Assembly: GCA_026416955.1 (NCBI GenBank)
Contig: JAOAEE010000056.1
Location: 1-48,925, forward strand
From: Ignavibacteria bacterium
GTDB lineage: Bacteria > Bacteroidota > Ignavibacteria > Kapaibacteriales > UBA2268
DNA length: 48,925 nt
Reading direction: 5' to 3'
Shown here piece after piece: positions 8,464 through 17,930 of this stretch. Under the pieces are notes generated by a model. That model did not search any database. It was not told the DNA's origin and saw only the letters and a list, made by a program, of their open reading frames with translations. A program made the translations under genes and the position numbers. How positions within the stretch are numbered: the first letter of the stretch is position 1; each line of letters starts with the position of its first letter.

Positions 8464-9210
8464 TTATTTATCATCTTCATCCTCATCTTCTTCTTCATCA
8501 TCTTCTTCAAAGGGATCCCCAAACATATCCTCATCATTATCATCAGATAAATCATCTTCCAAGTCATCAGACTGATTATAAAACATACTCGACAATGATT
8601 CGTACTTTTCTTCAAATCTATCTACAAATCTTTCATCATATATTTCATCACTTTCGTCAAATGGGATTAGGTTTTTTCCCTTTTTGGCAAGTATACCTTT
8701 ATAATAATTAAAAATATTTTGCACCGTATCATATTCCAAATCTTCATCGGTGTTTAATTCCCATTCAACAAAATTATCAATGTTCATTATTATGTCGTAG
8801 ATAACACCATTATCAAAACTGTCGTAATATCCACCGTAGTTTAATACTTGATTGAACTCATTAATGATGTCCACAAAATCATCCTCAGTAAGCGTGTAGC
8901 CGTAAATTTGAAATTGGCCACTTTCTTCCAAATTTGCAAATATTTCTTCTTCTAAAATTTTTCCTATTTCGGAGTTAACAACATCTTCCTCAACCTTTGA
9001 AAATTTCCTATCAACCCAAATCCATAATTGATTTTCGGTTTTTACTCTTTTCAAAAATTTTTCGTCACAAGAAAAAGCTTCTTCAAAATACCAATTATAT
9101 TGCCCTTCGAGGTATCCTATGTAATAGGAAACCAATGCTTTGGCTTTCTCGGATTGTAGTTTACTGCTTACGCAGGGTATTTGTTTTGAAAACCATACAA
9201 AAAAATCCAT
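8464..9210 (-). CDS. Acidic-tailed hypothetical protein, first gene of the F1-like ATPase operon
   Basis: A 248-residue soluble protein with no family I recognise. Residues 1-190 look folded and are rich in aromatic and acidic residues (SYYIGYLEGQYNWYFEEAF; LNYGGYYDSFDNGVIYDI). The last 35 or so residues are almost only Asp and Glu, from DDLEDDLSDD to EEEDEDEDD, and must be a disordered polyanion. There is no signal peptide or TM segment. It is transcribed first, ahead of beta, with no other gene between. It may be a regulator, chaperone or adaptor for the ATPase, but this is only guilt by association. A 73-residue frame on the same strand at 8394-8615 mirrors the low-complexity tail and is not considered a gene. 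Confidence 0.7.
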   Translation of the reverse strand: MDFFVWFSKQIPCVSSKLQSEKAKALVSYYIGYLEGQYNWYFEEAFSCDEKFLKRVKTENQLWIWVDRKFSKVEEDVVNSEIGKILEEEIFANLEESGQFQIYGYTLTEDDFVDIINEFNQVLNYGGYYDSFDNGVIYDIIMNIDNFVEWELNTDEDLEYDTVQNIFNYYKGILAKKGKNLIPFDESDEIYDERFVDRFEEKYESLSSMFYNQSDDLEDDLSDDNDEDMFGDPFEEDDEEEDEDEDDK

Positions 9211-9601
9211 ATACCTACCTATAATTATTAATTTAACAAAAAGATAAGTTATTAATCTTTCTTTTGTTCGATATTTAAATTATTTCCATTTATTGTTTAC
9301 CAAGCTCTGCAAGCAAATTTTACGTTAAGTTCTTTCAATATTATTATCGCTTGAAAAGCGAAGAAAACAAAAGCTAAAAATTCGAACATAATTAACATTT
9401 AAGGTGTCTTCTAATTGAAAAAATAAAAAAAGAATAATCATAATAATATTTTGTTGACTTTCAAGAAAATAATATTAGAAAAATCTATTCCATTCATTTA
9501 TATTTTTAAATAAAAAAAATTCATTATTATATTACTAAAGTATTTATAATTTTTTTCTTTTTTATTTTTTCTGTATAAAATTTGTTGATTTTTGTTGCAA
9601 T
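9211..9601. other. AT-rich intergenic region upstream of the F1-like ATPase operon
   Basis: This is the only gap over 300 bases in the window. It lies between the start of the acidic-protein gene and the end of the channel gene, both on the minus strand. It should therefore hold the promoter of the ATPase operon and the 3' end of the channel transcript. It is extremely AT-rich, with long A and T tracts at 9420-9560. No tRNA, GC-rich hairpin, repeat array or credible short coding frame is visible. I looked on the minus strand for the Bacteroidota -7 motif TAnnTTTG and found only near misses (for example around 9315-9325). Confidence 0.5.
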
Positions 9602-11917
9602 TTATATTTCCTTTGCCAATACTATTATTCTATCTTCTGCTCCAAGTTTAAAATATTCTGTTTTCTTTGGGTTAAGTATAAATTTTGCTTGTGGTGTCTT
9701 GTAATTCTGGATTATCCCTATTGCAGTTTCATCCTTTCGCATCGCTGCCTCGACAATCGTGGCAAATGATACCTTTTCCCCAATCCGAACGAAACATTCT
9801 ACATCGCGCACATATATCTCCGAACCCTCGCTTACAAATAAATGGTCGAAAACTTTTATCAATTCCTTCTGCTCCGACAATTGCGCCAACACTGGTCCGA
9901 CTATATTCGAACCAATTATGTAATCTGTTATAATTCCGTTGCTTGCAATTTTAGAATTATTGATATCCAAAAATTCAGCGACTATTGAAAACTTATATTC
10001 TTTCCTAGATTCAAGGCGGTTTAATATAGAAATTAGATATAATGTGTTTGTATCAATTTCGTTAACGGTATCAAATCTGGTATCGTTAGCCAAAATAATC
10101 ACTGTTTCAATATCTTCTACTACGTCTTCTAACTTTTTTTCTTTTCCATATTCAATATGAAGTTTAAGAATGCTATTATTTTTAAATTTTTCATTAATCG
10201 CTTCTCTAATTTCCTTTTTTTCCATTTTATCGAAAAGTAATATGCGAACTAAATTTCCGTTGGAATTTGTAGAAGTAAAATAAGAGTTCAAATACCATAA
10301 GATTTCAGGAATTTTTGGACTGTAACCAAGAATTAGCACATTGTGCCGTTTTCGATAATCACTTAGCATCGCAGAAGAAATTTGTTCGTAATCGATAGAT
10401 ACTTTTCTTCTAATATCTCTACATTCTTTTAAGCTCTTATCATTTTCTGCAAGCAACACCAACAAATCTTCCTTCCTCAGAACAGTGGTTTTGCTTGGAT
10501 TGAGTTCACACTTTTCATTTCTAATTATTCCAACAAGTGTGGCATTGTTGTAATGGTAAATTGCATCAGCAAATTGTACACCAACCAAATTAGGAGGCAA
10601 TTTTGTTATGTATAATTCATTCCCTTTAAAACCAAGAATTTCATAATACGTATTCGAAATATTTGGGTTCAAAACGGCTTGTGCAATTAATCGAACAATA
10701 AACTGTTCTGGGTTAAAGAAAACTACTCTATTATTTCTATCAATATCTTGAATTTTCTTTTTTACCTCGTCACTATATATTTCGGCTACAATATGAAATC
10801 TCGAAGAATCAATTTGTTGACTTTTACCAAGCAATGCAAGCACAGATTTGAGAACCGAATAATCTGCATTTCTATCGTTACCTTCGTTTAAAATAACGAT
10901 TGACTTAGCTTCCCAAGCATTAACCAACTCCAAATCCTTTACATTAGAGATAGAACCACTTACTGCAATAATTTTAGTAGTCGAGAAACCAGAAAATCTA
11001 TGCTCCAATTCATAATCCATATCGGATTTATCCTTGTTTGACAATATGACAATTGTAGCTCTGTCTCTTGTAAGATTTGCTTCTATAAGTTCATCCACAA
11101 TTGAGTAAATTTTGTCGTTCCAACCGAGAATTAGAGAATGATGTTTATTACTCACTTTTGTTTTACCACGCTTTTCGATTTCACGAACTGCTTCCAAATC
11201 GGAAGTAATCAGTCCCACAAAAAAGTTTAAAAGAATTAATGCGGCAAAGAACTGGAAACTAATGAAAATAAGAAAAAATAGAATCTCTGGAAAACCACTT
11301 TGAATTAATTGCTTTATCCCGGGGTCTGAATAAAGTTCTGCCCAAGTGTCGAACATAATAAAATATAAGGTCTCGAGCGAAGTAAAAAGCGTCCCAAACT
11401 TTTCTGGGGAATACTTCCCAAACAAATCAGTCGTAACTACACCATAAATATAAAGTAAAATACACAGCAGTATAAGAACATTGACAATAGAAGGAATTAT
11501 CCTGAACAAAATGTCGAGAATAGTCTTAAATTTCTTCAATTTTTCGAATATTCTTAATAGACGCAAGATTCTTGCAAGGCGCAACACGATTACGAATTCT
11601 GAACTACCACCGAAATAAACTAATGCCATTAAACTCAAGAAAATTACAATAAAATCGAAAATATGCCAAGGGTCGAAGAAGTATCGCCAAATTCGATAAC
11701 CGTGCTCCAACATATAGATAAGCATTTCAAGAATAAAAATTCCGGTAACTATCCAGTCGAACCAAATGAAGAAGATATGAAATCTCTCATATAACTCCCT
11801 GCAAGTGGATATACCAGCTAAAACTCCACCTAAAATGATAACTACTGCAATAGATATTCTGAAACAATTATTGTTGGAAATTTTTTGAGCAAATTCTTGG
11901 ACTTTTGAAATATCCAT
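9602..11917 (-). CDS. Voltage-gated (NaV-like) channel fused to CASTOR/POLLUX-type cytoplasmic domain
   Basis: A 771-residue inner-membrane channel subunit. Residues 20-240 form a six-TM voltage-gated channel. S4 has arginines at every third place (Arg113, 116, 119, 122 in VLRLARILRLLRIF). The pore loop is LETLYFIMFDTWAEL (181-195), resembling the TLESW filter of bacterial NaV channels. S6 ends NFFVGLITSDLEA. From about 257, HSLILGWNDKIYSIVDELIE and the following strands match the regulatory region of plant CASTOR/POLLUX and bacterial relatives (Castor_Poll_mid, RCK-like). A second Rossmann-like unit begins near 525 (HNVLILGYSPKIPEILWYLN). CASTOR-type proteins normally carry a K+-channel-like pore without this voltage sensor. 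Ion selectivity cannot be read with confidence. The gene is monocistronic or paired with the upstream secreted-protein gene. Confidence 0.85.
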   Translation of the reverse strand: MDISKVQEFAQKISNNNCFRISIAVVIILGGVLAGISTCRELYERFHIFFIWFDWIVTGIFILEMLIYMLEHGYRIWRYFFDPWHIFDFIVIFLSLMALVYFGGSSEFVIVLRLARILRLLRIFEKLKKFKTILDILFRIIPSIVNVLILLCILLYIYGVVTTDLFGKYSPEKFGTLFTSLETLYFIMFDTWAELYSDPGIKQLIQSGFPEILFFLIFISFQFFAALILLNFFVGLITSDLEAVREIEKRGKTKVSNKHHSLILGWNDKIYSIVDELIEANLTRDRATIVILSNKDKSDMDYELEHRFSGFSTTKIIAVSGSISNVKDLELVNAWEAKSIVILNEGNDRNADYSVLKSVLALLGKSQQIDSSRFHIVAEIYSDEVKKKIQDIDRNNRVVFFNPEQFIVRLIAQAVLNPNISNTYYEILGFKGNELYITKLPPNLVGVQFADAIYHYNNATLVGIIRNEKCELNPSKTTVLRKEDLLVLLAENDKSLKECRDIRRKVSIDYEQISSAMLSDYRKRHNVLILGYSPKIPEILWYLNSYFTSTNSNGNLVRILLFDKMEKKEIREAINEKFKNNSILKLHIEYGKEKKLEDVVEDIETVIILANDTRFDTVNEIDTNTLYLISILNRLESRKEYKFSIVAEFLDINNSKIASNGIITDYIIGSNIVGPVLAQLSEQKELIKVFDHLFVSEGSEIYVRDVECFVRIGEKVSFATIVEAAMRKDETAIGIIQNYKTPQAKFILNPKKTEYFKLGAEDRIIVLAKEI

Positions 11918-11964
11918 TTCAACTTCTTATTTTAACTAGAAAAATGAATAAAAGAAAAATATTA

Positions 11965-14100
11965 TCAATTACCAATTTTAACTATTCTTTGTATTAGAAC
12001 CTTTGAATTGGTAGAAACCTTTAAAAAGTAAATTCCATTTGGAATTCCACTTTTATCACTCATTACGGACAAATTAAAGGACAAGCGGTGTACCCCAGAA
12101 GATAAATAGTTCGCAAAAAGGTTCCCTTTCTTATTGCCAATCATATCATACAATTCTATTTCTACAATGCTATTATTAGGAAGTGAAACTTGAATTACAA
12201 ATTCATTTTCAAAAGGATTGGGCGCAACTTCCAAAGATATTTCCTTTTCCAAACTTTCAACATTTGTAATCTTTGCATACTGAACAGCACCACGACTAAG
12301 TATTCCAAAGGTACCAGAGTTATTCTCAACCATCTTGTAAGAACGCACCATATAATAAACTAAGCCTTCGTAAAGAGAGCTATCTACAAATTGCGTTTCC
12401 GATAAGGGAGTTTGGTTCAACAGGGTAAATTCCCCATTTTTTGAATATGATTTATAAATAAAAAAACCATCGACTGGTTCACTGGGTGCTTGCCAAGTAA
12501 TTTTCACAGGTCCACCCTCTGGTTGGTAAACAGAAACATTCTGAGGCTTTGGAACAGCGGAAGAGTACTGTGTTAAAGTTGGGTCCCCCATTAACGCTAC
12601 GTGCACTTGATATAATCCTTGCCCAATTAAGTAAAAACGAACGCTATCTTGGGAATACGAAGCTCCAAAGTAATTCGTATAGTTGCTTTGAGTCAATTTA
12701 GTTGAATAGCCAATTGGTAAATTAGCAGCCATATTGTGAAAATACCAATGTGGAAAACCAGCCCAACTACAAGTTAGAATTGAAGGCTTTGAAGCAAGTG
12801 CTGCCCGCATAAAATTGTTCTGTGAATCCCAATCTCCGAAGTAAGAACCAAAGAGCATTGTAAAAACAGCATTAACTTTGTTCGCAACGAAATCATCTGT
12901 CGTTCCAATTCCACCAGCGCTTGTATAAGTACCACCCCCGCAGCCGTATGCCCAAAGGTAATCGTCCGTTTTGAGAGTGGTAAACCAATCAGCAACTACT
13001 ATGTTGCTAGGTCCTAAAAGAGAAGCAAAATTTCGATAACCACTGGAAGCAAAAGCATTAAGGTATCTATTTGCTCCAAAATTGTCATCAATAAGCCCTC
13101 TCCACTTTACTTGCATTTGCCCAGTTCTAAACAAGTGGTTTTTAGTAAGATACGCACGAAGCAAAGAAGTTTCACCTTCGGTAAATTTTGGCATTTTGAA
13201 GAAGTCAATCCTACCCACCCCAAAAGATATTTCGTAACCCGGTGTATTTTGGTCGAACTTGCCATCATTAGGAATATTACGATTCCTAGGGTCAGAAGCC
13301 GATGAGTTATTTACCGAGAAATCTGTCCAGTATGTATCGTAAATACTTCCGTAATACATATCACAAGGCCAAGCGCCCAAATGGTCGGGATGACCATCTG
13401 GGGCAATTAACCCAGAATATGGAACCGCTACCCTTCCCAAAAGAACAACAGTATTAAAATTAATAGGGTCTTTTTCGTATTCTTCCAAAATAAGATTTTT
13501 AACTTGCTGAACTTTTCCGGGGTCGAAATTTTCTGCGCGTGGAACATATTTCGTCACAACAGTCCATCCTTCTTCAATTAGGTCGTTAACATAAGTTTCG
13601 ATTTCTAATTGTAAGTCCCATTGCAATGTCTCGTCGATTACTACCAAAACCTTTCCAAAAGAATGACGTGGTGGAACATTAATACCAGTATGAACATATC
13701 CAAATGCCATAAAGTGGAGAGCAATTGTCGTATCCACGGTTGAGCCATCGGGCCTTTGCATAGTAACATCTGCAAGGGCTTTATATCGGGCGCGCACTTC
13801 GTATTCATATTCTTTGCCCAACTGCACATTATTATCTGTATAAGAGGTGACAGAAGATGATAACACGGCAAGAGGGTTTGTTGGGAAAGTCATATCGCCA
13901 AAATTTTTACGCCTTATTTCGTAGGAATAAGCCAAAGGATGCTTTTCCCAACTAATTACAATTTTTGGTGGACTTGTATAAGTTTTGACAGAAAGTAAAA
14001 CTGCTGCATCCTTAGATTGGTTCTTTCTTAGTTCTTGGGAAAGTATAAGATTATTATTTAAGAAAATAAAAACCAAAAGAAGTAGACAATATTTTCTCAT
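11965..14100 (-). CDS. Secreted gingipain-fold (C25-like) protein with FN3 domains and T9SS tail
   Basis: The 711 residues read in order: signal peptide (1-21), FN3-like domain (about 38-108), a C25/gingipain-like region (about 145-560), a second FN3-like domain (about 570-655), and a T9SS sorting domain ending NGIYFLKVSTNSKVLIQRIVKIGN (660-711, beginning VAPNPFENEFVIQV). The central region keeps the layout of gingipain-type caspase folds: VVLLGR at 218-223, then the two blocks that carry the catalytic residues. The His block usually reads GHGS but is GCGGGTYTS here (386-394). The Cys block (CxxGDF-like) is GSYFGDW (418-424). By this hand alignment the His/Cys pair is Cys/Ser, so proteolysis is doubtful. 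Family membership is by fold-level resemblance. The gene is divergent from mnmG, with a 170-base shared upstream gap. Confidence 0.6.
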   Translation of the reverse strand: MRKYCLLLLVFIFLNNNLILSQELRKNQSKDAAVLLSVKTYTSPPKIVISWEKHPLAYSYEIRRKNFGDMTFPTNPLAVLSSSVTSYTDNNVQLGKEYEYEVRARYKALADVTMQRPDGSTVDTTIALHFMAFGYVHTGINVPPRHSFGKVLVVIDETLQWDLQLEIETYVNDLIEEGWTVVTKYVPRAENFDPGKVQQVKNLILEEYEKDPINFNTVVLLGRVAVPYSGLIAPDGHPDHLGAWPCDMYYGSIYDTYWTDFSVNNSSASDPRNRNIPNDGKFDQNTPGYEISFGVGRIDFFKMPKFTEGETSLLRAYLTKNHLFRTGQMQVKWRGLIDDNFGANRYLNAFASSGYRNFASLLGPSNIVVADWFTTLKTDDYLWAYGCGGGTYTSAGGIGTTDDFVANKVNAVFTMLFGSYFGDWDSQNNFMRAALASKPSILTCSWAGFPHWYFHNMAANLPIGYSTKLTQSNYTNYFGASYSQDSVRFYLIGQGLYQVHVALMGDPTLTQYSSAVPKPQNVSVYQPEGGPVKITWQAPSEPVDGFFIYKSYSKNGEFTLLNQTPLSETQFVDSSLYEGLVYYMVRSYKMVENNSGTFGILSRGAVQYAKITNVESLEKEISLEVAPNPFENEFVIQVSLPNNSIVEIELYDMIGNKKGNLFANYLSSGVHRLSFNLSVMSDKSGIPNGIYFLKVSTNSKVLIQRIVKIGN

Positions 14101-14270
14101 AACCCACCTAATTTGTTGTTTGAATTACAATTAAAATATCAAAAAACTAAAATACACAATTTTTAAAAACAAAAATATTTTCATTTACATTATCATAATT
14201 TTAATAACCAATTCAATTAAAACAAATATTTTGAAGTCCTTTCGTCTATTAATAATCATAATGCGATTTT

Positions 14271-16133
14271 ATGGAAAACAAGTTTGATATAATAGTCATT
14301 GGAGGTGGGCACGCTGGAATTGAAGCATCCTATGTTTCGAGTAGGATGGGTTGCAAAGTTGCACTCGTCACAATGAATAAAAACACAATGGGAAAACCTT
14401 CGTGCAACCCATCAATAGGTGGTACAGCAAAGGGGCATTTGGTAAAAGAAATTGACGCATTAGGGGGTGCAATGGGAATCCTTGCCGACAAGGCTGGAAT
14501 ACATTTTAAAATGTTAAACCGCTCGAAGGGATACGCAGTTTGGTCACCTCGCTGCCAAATTGACAAGGACTTATACCCTATTTATGTCTATAAACTACTT
14601 TCAAAGCAACCAAACTTAACAATCATCGAAGCAACTGTAAAAAGGATAATTATAGAAAATTACAAGGCAAAAGGCATAGAAACTATTAACGGAGAATATA
14701 TTTTTGCACCAAATATTATTCTTTGTGCTGGAACATTTTTAAATGGCGTAATGTGGACTGGTTTGAAAGCAACACCAGGCGGCCGTTTCAACGAACCTTC
14801 CTCAAAATATCTTTCCGATTTACTTGCTGAATTCGGTTTCGAAACAGGAAGATTAAAAACTGGTACACCCCCACGGGTTTGGAAGCATTCCATTGATTTT
14901 TCGAAACTCGAAATTTCTCCTGGTGATGAACCACCTCAACCTTTTCACCGAAAAACACAAAAAGTAAAAAATCGTATTGTTTGTTACTCAACTTCGACTA
15001 ATTCAACTACACACGAAGTACTTAAAACAGGTTTCGACCAGTCTCCAATGTTTACTGGAAGAATAAAAGGTACGGGTCCTAGGTATTGCCCATCTATCGA
15101 AGACAAAGTTAATCGTTTCGCAGATAAAACATCCCATAAAATTTTGCTTGAGCCAGAAGGACTTTTCACAGATTCAATATATGTTAATGGATTTTCTACA
15201 AGTTTACCCGAAGAAATACAAATCAAAGGTTTGCACACAATTCCAGGGCTCGAAAAGGCAGAACTAATTCGTCCGGGTTATGCGATAGAATATGACTTCT
15301 TTTATCCATATCAATTAAAACTAACACTCGAAACAAAACTTGTTGAAGGATTGTTTTTTGCTGGTCAAATCAATGGAACATCTGGGTACGAAGAGGCTGC
15401 TGCACAAGGTATTATTGCTGGAATAAATGCTTCGTTAAAAGTCCAAGGGAAAGAACCCTTCGTTTTGAAAAGAAGTGAAGCATACATCGGTGTGTTAATC
15501 GACGACCTTGTAAACAAAGCACCAGAAGAACCATACAGAATTTTCACCTCACTTGCCGAATACCGCCTTCTCCTACGCCAAGATAATGCAGACGAAAGAC
15601 TGATGAAATATGGTCACCAATTTGGATTAATTTCAGATAAAGATTATGAGGAACATTTAAGAAAAATGGAAATTCTTAAAGAGGCCTACCAAGAAGCCAA
15701 AAAGTATAAAATTAGTCCGTCGGATATCAACACATATCTTTTAGCTGTAAATGAAACACCAATAGAGGAAATTGTAGACCTATATTATATTTCCAAAAGA
15801 AGTAATGTTAACTTGTTGGATGTTTTAAATGTTGTCAACTCCACACCAAGGATTTTTAACGAATTAAGAAAAACACCAGAGCTCGCTAACAGATTGCAAA
15901 TAGAAATTCGTTACGAAGGTTACTTAGAGCGACAAAGAAAAGAAATTGAAATGTTTTTACAAAACGAGAACAAAAAGATACCTAATAACTTTGATTATTG
16001 GAAATTGAACTCCTTGTCCAAAGAAGCAAGAGAAAAATTGTCGAAAATTCGACCAGAGTCCCTTGGTCAAGCCTCTCGAATTCCGGGAGTTTCTGCTTCT
16101 GATATTGCTATACTTGCATTATACTTAAAATAG
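14271..16133 (+). CDS. mnmG: tRNA uridine-5-carboxymethylaminomethyl modification enzyme MnmG
   Basis: MnmG (GidA), 620 residues, the usual length. With MnmE it installs the (carboxymethyl)aminomethyl group at wobble U34 of several tRNAs, using FAD and methylene-tetrahydrofolate. The N-terminal FAD site reads [21 protein letters not shown]. It is followed by the family blocks [22 protein letters not shown] and TGTPPRV. Later blocks include [21 protein letters not shown] and [16 protein letters not shown]. The C-terminal MnmE/tRNA-binding helical domain ends [18 protein letters not shown]. It is followed after 7 bases by a reductase gene on the same strand, probably co-transcribed. mnmE is not in the window. 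Confidence 0.98.
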   Translation: MENKFDIIVIGGGHAGIEASYVSSRMGCKVALVTMNKNTMGKPSCNPSIGGTAKGHLVKEIDALGGAMGILADKAGIHFKMLNRSKGYAVWSPRCQIDKDLYPIYVYKLLSKQPNLTIIEATVKRIIIENYKAKGIETINGEYIFAPNIILCAGTFLNGVMWTGLKATPGGRFNEPSSKYLSDLLAEFGFETGRLKTGTPPRVWKHSIDFSKLEISPGDEPPQPFHRKTQKVKNRIVCYSTSTNSTTHEVLKTGFDQSPMFTGRIKGTGPRYCPSIEDKVNRFADKTSHKILLEPEGLFTDSIYVNGFSTSLPEEIQIKGLHTIPGLEKAELIRPGYAIEYDFFYPYQLKLTLETKLVEGLFFAGQINGTSGYEEAAAQGIIAGINASLKVQGKEPFVLKRSEAYIGVLIDDLVNKAPEEPYRIFTSLAEYRLLLRQDNADERLMKYGHQFGLISDKDYEEHLRKMEILKEAYQEAKKYKISPSDINTYLLAVNETPIEEIVDLYYISKRSNVNLLDVLNVVNSTPRIFNELRKTPELANRLQIEIRYEGYLERQRKEIEMFLQNENKKIPNNFDYWKLNSLSKEAREKLSKIRPESLGQASRIPGVSASDIAILALYLK

Positions 16134-16140
16134 AGGTACA

Positions 16141-17064
16141 ATGGCAGAAAACAAAGTCGCATTACTTGGTCCAACGGGAATTGTTGGGGAAGCAACAATT
16201 GAAGTCCTTTTGCAAGAATTAGATAATGATTGGGAAATTATTGCTTTTTCCAACAAAGAACTAAGTATTGAATTTGAGAGACTAAAAAAAATTTATACTT
16301 TCCCTATTACTGATTTCAAACAATTAAGAAAAAAAATTCTAGAGGTAAAACCCAATGTAATTATCAATGCGATTGGAATAAGCGACCGTGACCTAGCAGA
16401 AAGCAATAAAAAAACTGCTTGGCAAGTAAATGTACAATTGGTAGAACACTTAGTATCTCTTTCGAAAATATTAAATGCCCATCTAATTTCATTCTCCTGT
16501 GAAGATATCTTTGACGGAGCATCCGGCCCCTACTCCGAAACAGACAAACCTAACCCCAAAAATTATTTAGGCAAAACTAAACTAGCTGCGGAAAACATTA
16601 TTATCTCTAACCTTAATAACTTTTCCATAATTCGAATTCCATTGGTCTATGGTGTAAGCGCGCACGGGAAAAAAGACATTGTTGCTCGAATAATTGATAT
16701 GTTAAAACAAAACAAGAAAGTTTTTTTGCCTTACAATTACACCACCAATCCAATTCTCTCAGAAGATGTAGCTTGGGGAATATTAAAAATTATTGAAAGA
16801 AACCTTACTGGTATTTTTCACTTCGGAGGATTTGACTATGTTTCTTTAAAAACTTTCGCACAAAAAATTGCAAAGTTTTTCAATTTAAAACTTGAAATTT
16901 TCTCACACTCAGAAGATTTATTCGGTGCAGAATATGGCCTTCGACAAGCATATTCCGAAGCCTTACTATCTATTAAATTCTCGTCGATAAGCGAAGGTTT
17001 AATGACTTATAAATATCTTGATAGAGAAGAAGGTTCAGAATTTGAAAGGCTTATGAATTATTAA
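16141..17064 (+). CDS. NAD(P)-dependent sugar-nucleotide reductase-like SDR protein
   Basis: A 307-residue extended short-chain dehydrogenase of the dTDP-4-dehydrorhamnose reductase (RmlD)/MAT2B-like type. The nucleotide loop reads LLGPTGIVGEA (residues 8-18), a variant of GxxGxxG. NAIGISDRDLAE corresponds to the RmlD block NxAAYTxVDxAE, in altered form. The catalytic YLGKTKLAAE (YxxxK) follows SCEDIFDGASGPYSETDKPNP. The C-terminal half has the typical TNPILSEDVAWGILKIIE and GIFHFGG. No other sugar-nucleotide gene is nearby, so a rhamnose pathway cannot be claimed. It overlaps no other gene and is 7 bases behind mnmG. Confidence 0.8.
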   Translation: MAENKVALLGPTGIVGEATIEVLLQELDNDWEIIAFSNKELSIEFERLKKIYTFPITDFKQLRKKILEVKPNVIINAIGISDRDLAESNKKTAWQVNVQLVEHLVSLSKILNAHLISFSCEDIFDGASGPYSETDKPNPKNYLGKTKLAAENIIISNLNNFSIIRIPLVYGVSAHGKKDIVARIIDMLKQNKKVFLPYNYTTNPILSEDVAWGILKIIERNLTGIFHFGGFDYVSLKTFAQKIAKFFNLKLEIFSHSEDLFGAEYGLRQAYSEALLSIKFSSISEGLMTYKYLDREEGSEFERLMNY

Positions 17065-17229
17065 ATTATTGCTAAAAGCCTAATAACCAAAAAATTCAAA
17101 AATTATTTAATAATTTGTAACAAATTGTATTTTATTTTGTTATTTGTTTTGAATTTTATTAAACCTTATTGAAAGTTATTTGTCAAATTAATTGAACAAA
17201 CGGATGTTAAACAAAACTAAAGGAGTTTT

Positions 17230-17907
17230 ATGAAAAAGTTAGCGGTTCTTTCAAGCCTTGTTTTGGTTTTTGGAATACTAATCTTTACTGCTTGCAACAA
17301 GCTGGATAATCCAGTGGACCCGAACACAGAAGGAATTGTCTACAACTCCAACATTCCTTTTGAAAATGAAATGAATATTCCCTCCACATTAAGCGAAGCA
17401 ACTATCGAAAAACCAGCAATGCTGCTTTTCCCAAAAGATGACCCTCTTTATCCAGAAAGACCCATTAAGTTTATGGTTCCATTGGGTAGAATTTTAAAGC
17501 AGCTAAATCTAACCGATGAACAAAAAACTCAAGTTCGTGAATTCATTAGTCAATATCGCGATTGTGTCAAAAATGCATTGATGGCACTTCGTGAAAGTGA
17601 AAAAACAATTATTGAGGGTGCAAATCAAGCTCGCCAAAACGTTATGGAACAACTGAAAAATGGCGAAATCGACAAAGAAACAGCACGTCAATTACTAAAG
17701 CAAATCAATGAAAGAACTCGTGAAGCACTTATGAATAATCCAGTTCGTGAGCAAGTTCTCCAACAATTAAAGGAGTGCTGGGAAACTTTGATTGCAAACA
17801 TAAAGAGCATACTTGATGATAATCAAAAAGCACTGTTTGAAGAATTAATAGCAAAATTCAAAAACAATCGAGGTGGCAAAGGTTCCGGACCGGGTACAAG
17901 ACCATAA
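17230..17907 (+). CDS. LTxxQ-motif (Spy/CpxP-like) lipoprotein
   Basis: This 225-residue protein has a signal peptide and lipobox (IFTAC, with lipid attachment at Cys22), so it is a lipoprotein anchored in the cell envelope. The mature part is mostly helical. An LNLTDEQKTQV segment (about 94-104) and a C-terminal DDNQKALFEELIAKFK resemble the paired LTxxQ motifs of Spy/CpxP-type periplasmic proteins, which act as chaperones or metal/stress sensors. The region between contains long charged helices. The last residues are glycine-rich (RGGKGSGPGTRP). A clear Shine-Dalgarno AAAGGAG at 17219-17225 sits 4 bases before ATG 17230. The 165-base gap upstream suggests its own promoter, and a strong terminator follows. 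Confidence 0.65.
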   Translation: MKKLAVLSSLVLVFGILIFTACNKLDNPVDPNTEGIVYNSNIPFENEMNIPSTLSEATIEKPAMLLFPKDDPLYPERPIKFMVPLGRILKQLNLTDEQKTQVREFISQYRDCVKNALMALRESEKTIIEGANQARQNVMEQLKNGEIDKETARQLLKQINERTREALMNNPVREQVLQQLKECWETLIANIKSILDDNQKALFEELIAKFKNNRGGKGSGPGTRP

Positions 17908-17930
17908 TCCCCAATAAAAAATAAACTTCC

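Noticed and set aside
8394-8615. 73-residue frame inside and after the acidic gene
   Set aside because: It is a shadow of the repetitive acid-coding stretch in another frame, rich in Met and Lys only because of base composition.
2416-9210. Reading the cluster as the normal ATP synthase or as an N-type ATPase operon
   Set aside because: The order partly fits, but subunits a and c, and the AtpI/AtpR proteins typical of N-ATPases, are absent. The b, delta and epsilon places are filled by proteins with little or no family similarity.
9211-9601. Promoter with TAnnTTTG for the ATPase operon
   Set aside because: Only near matches with wrong spacing were found; in such AT-rich sequence they carry no weight.
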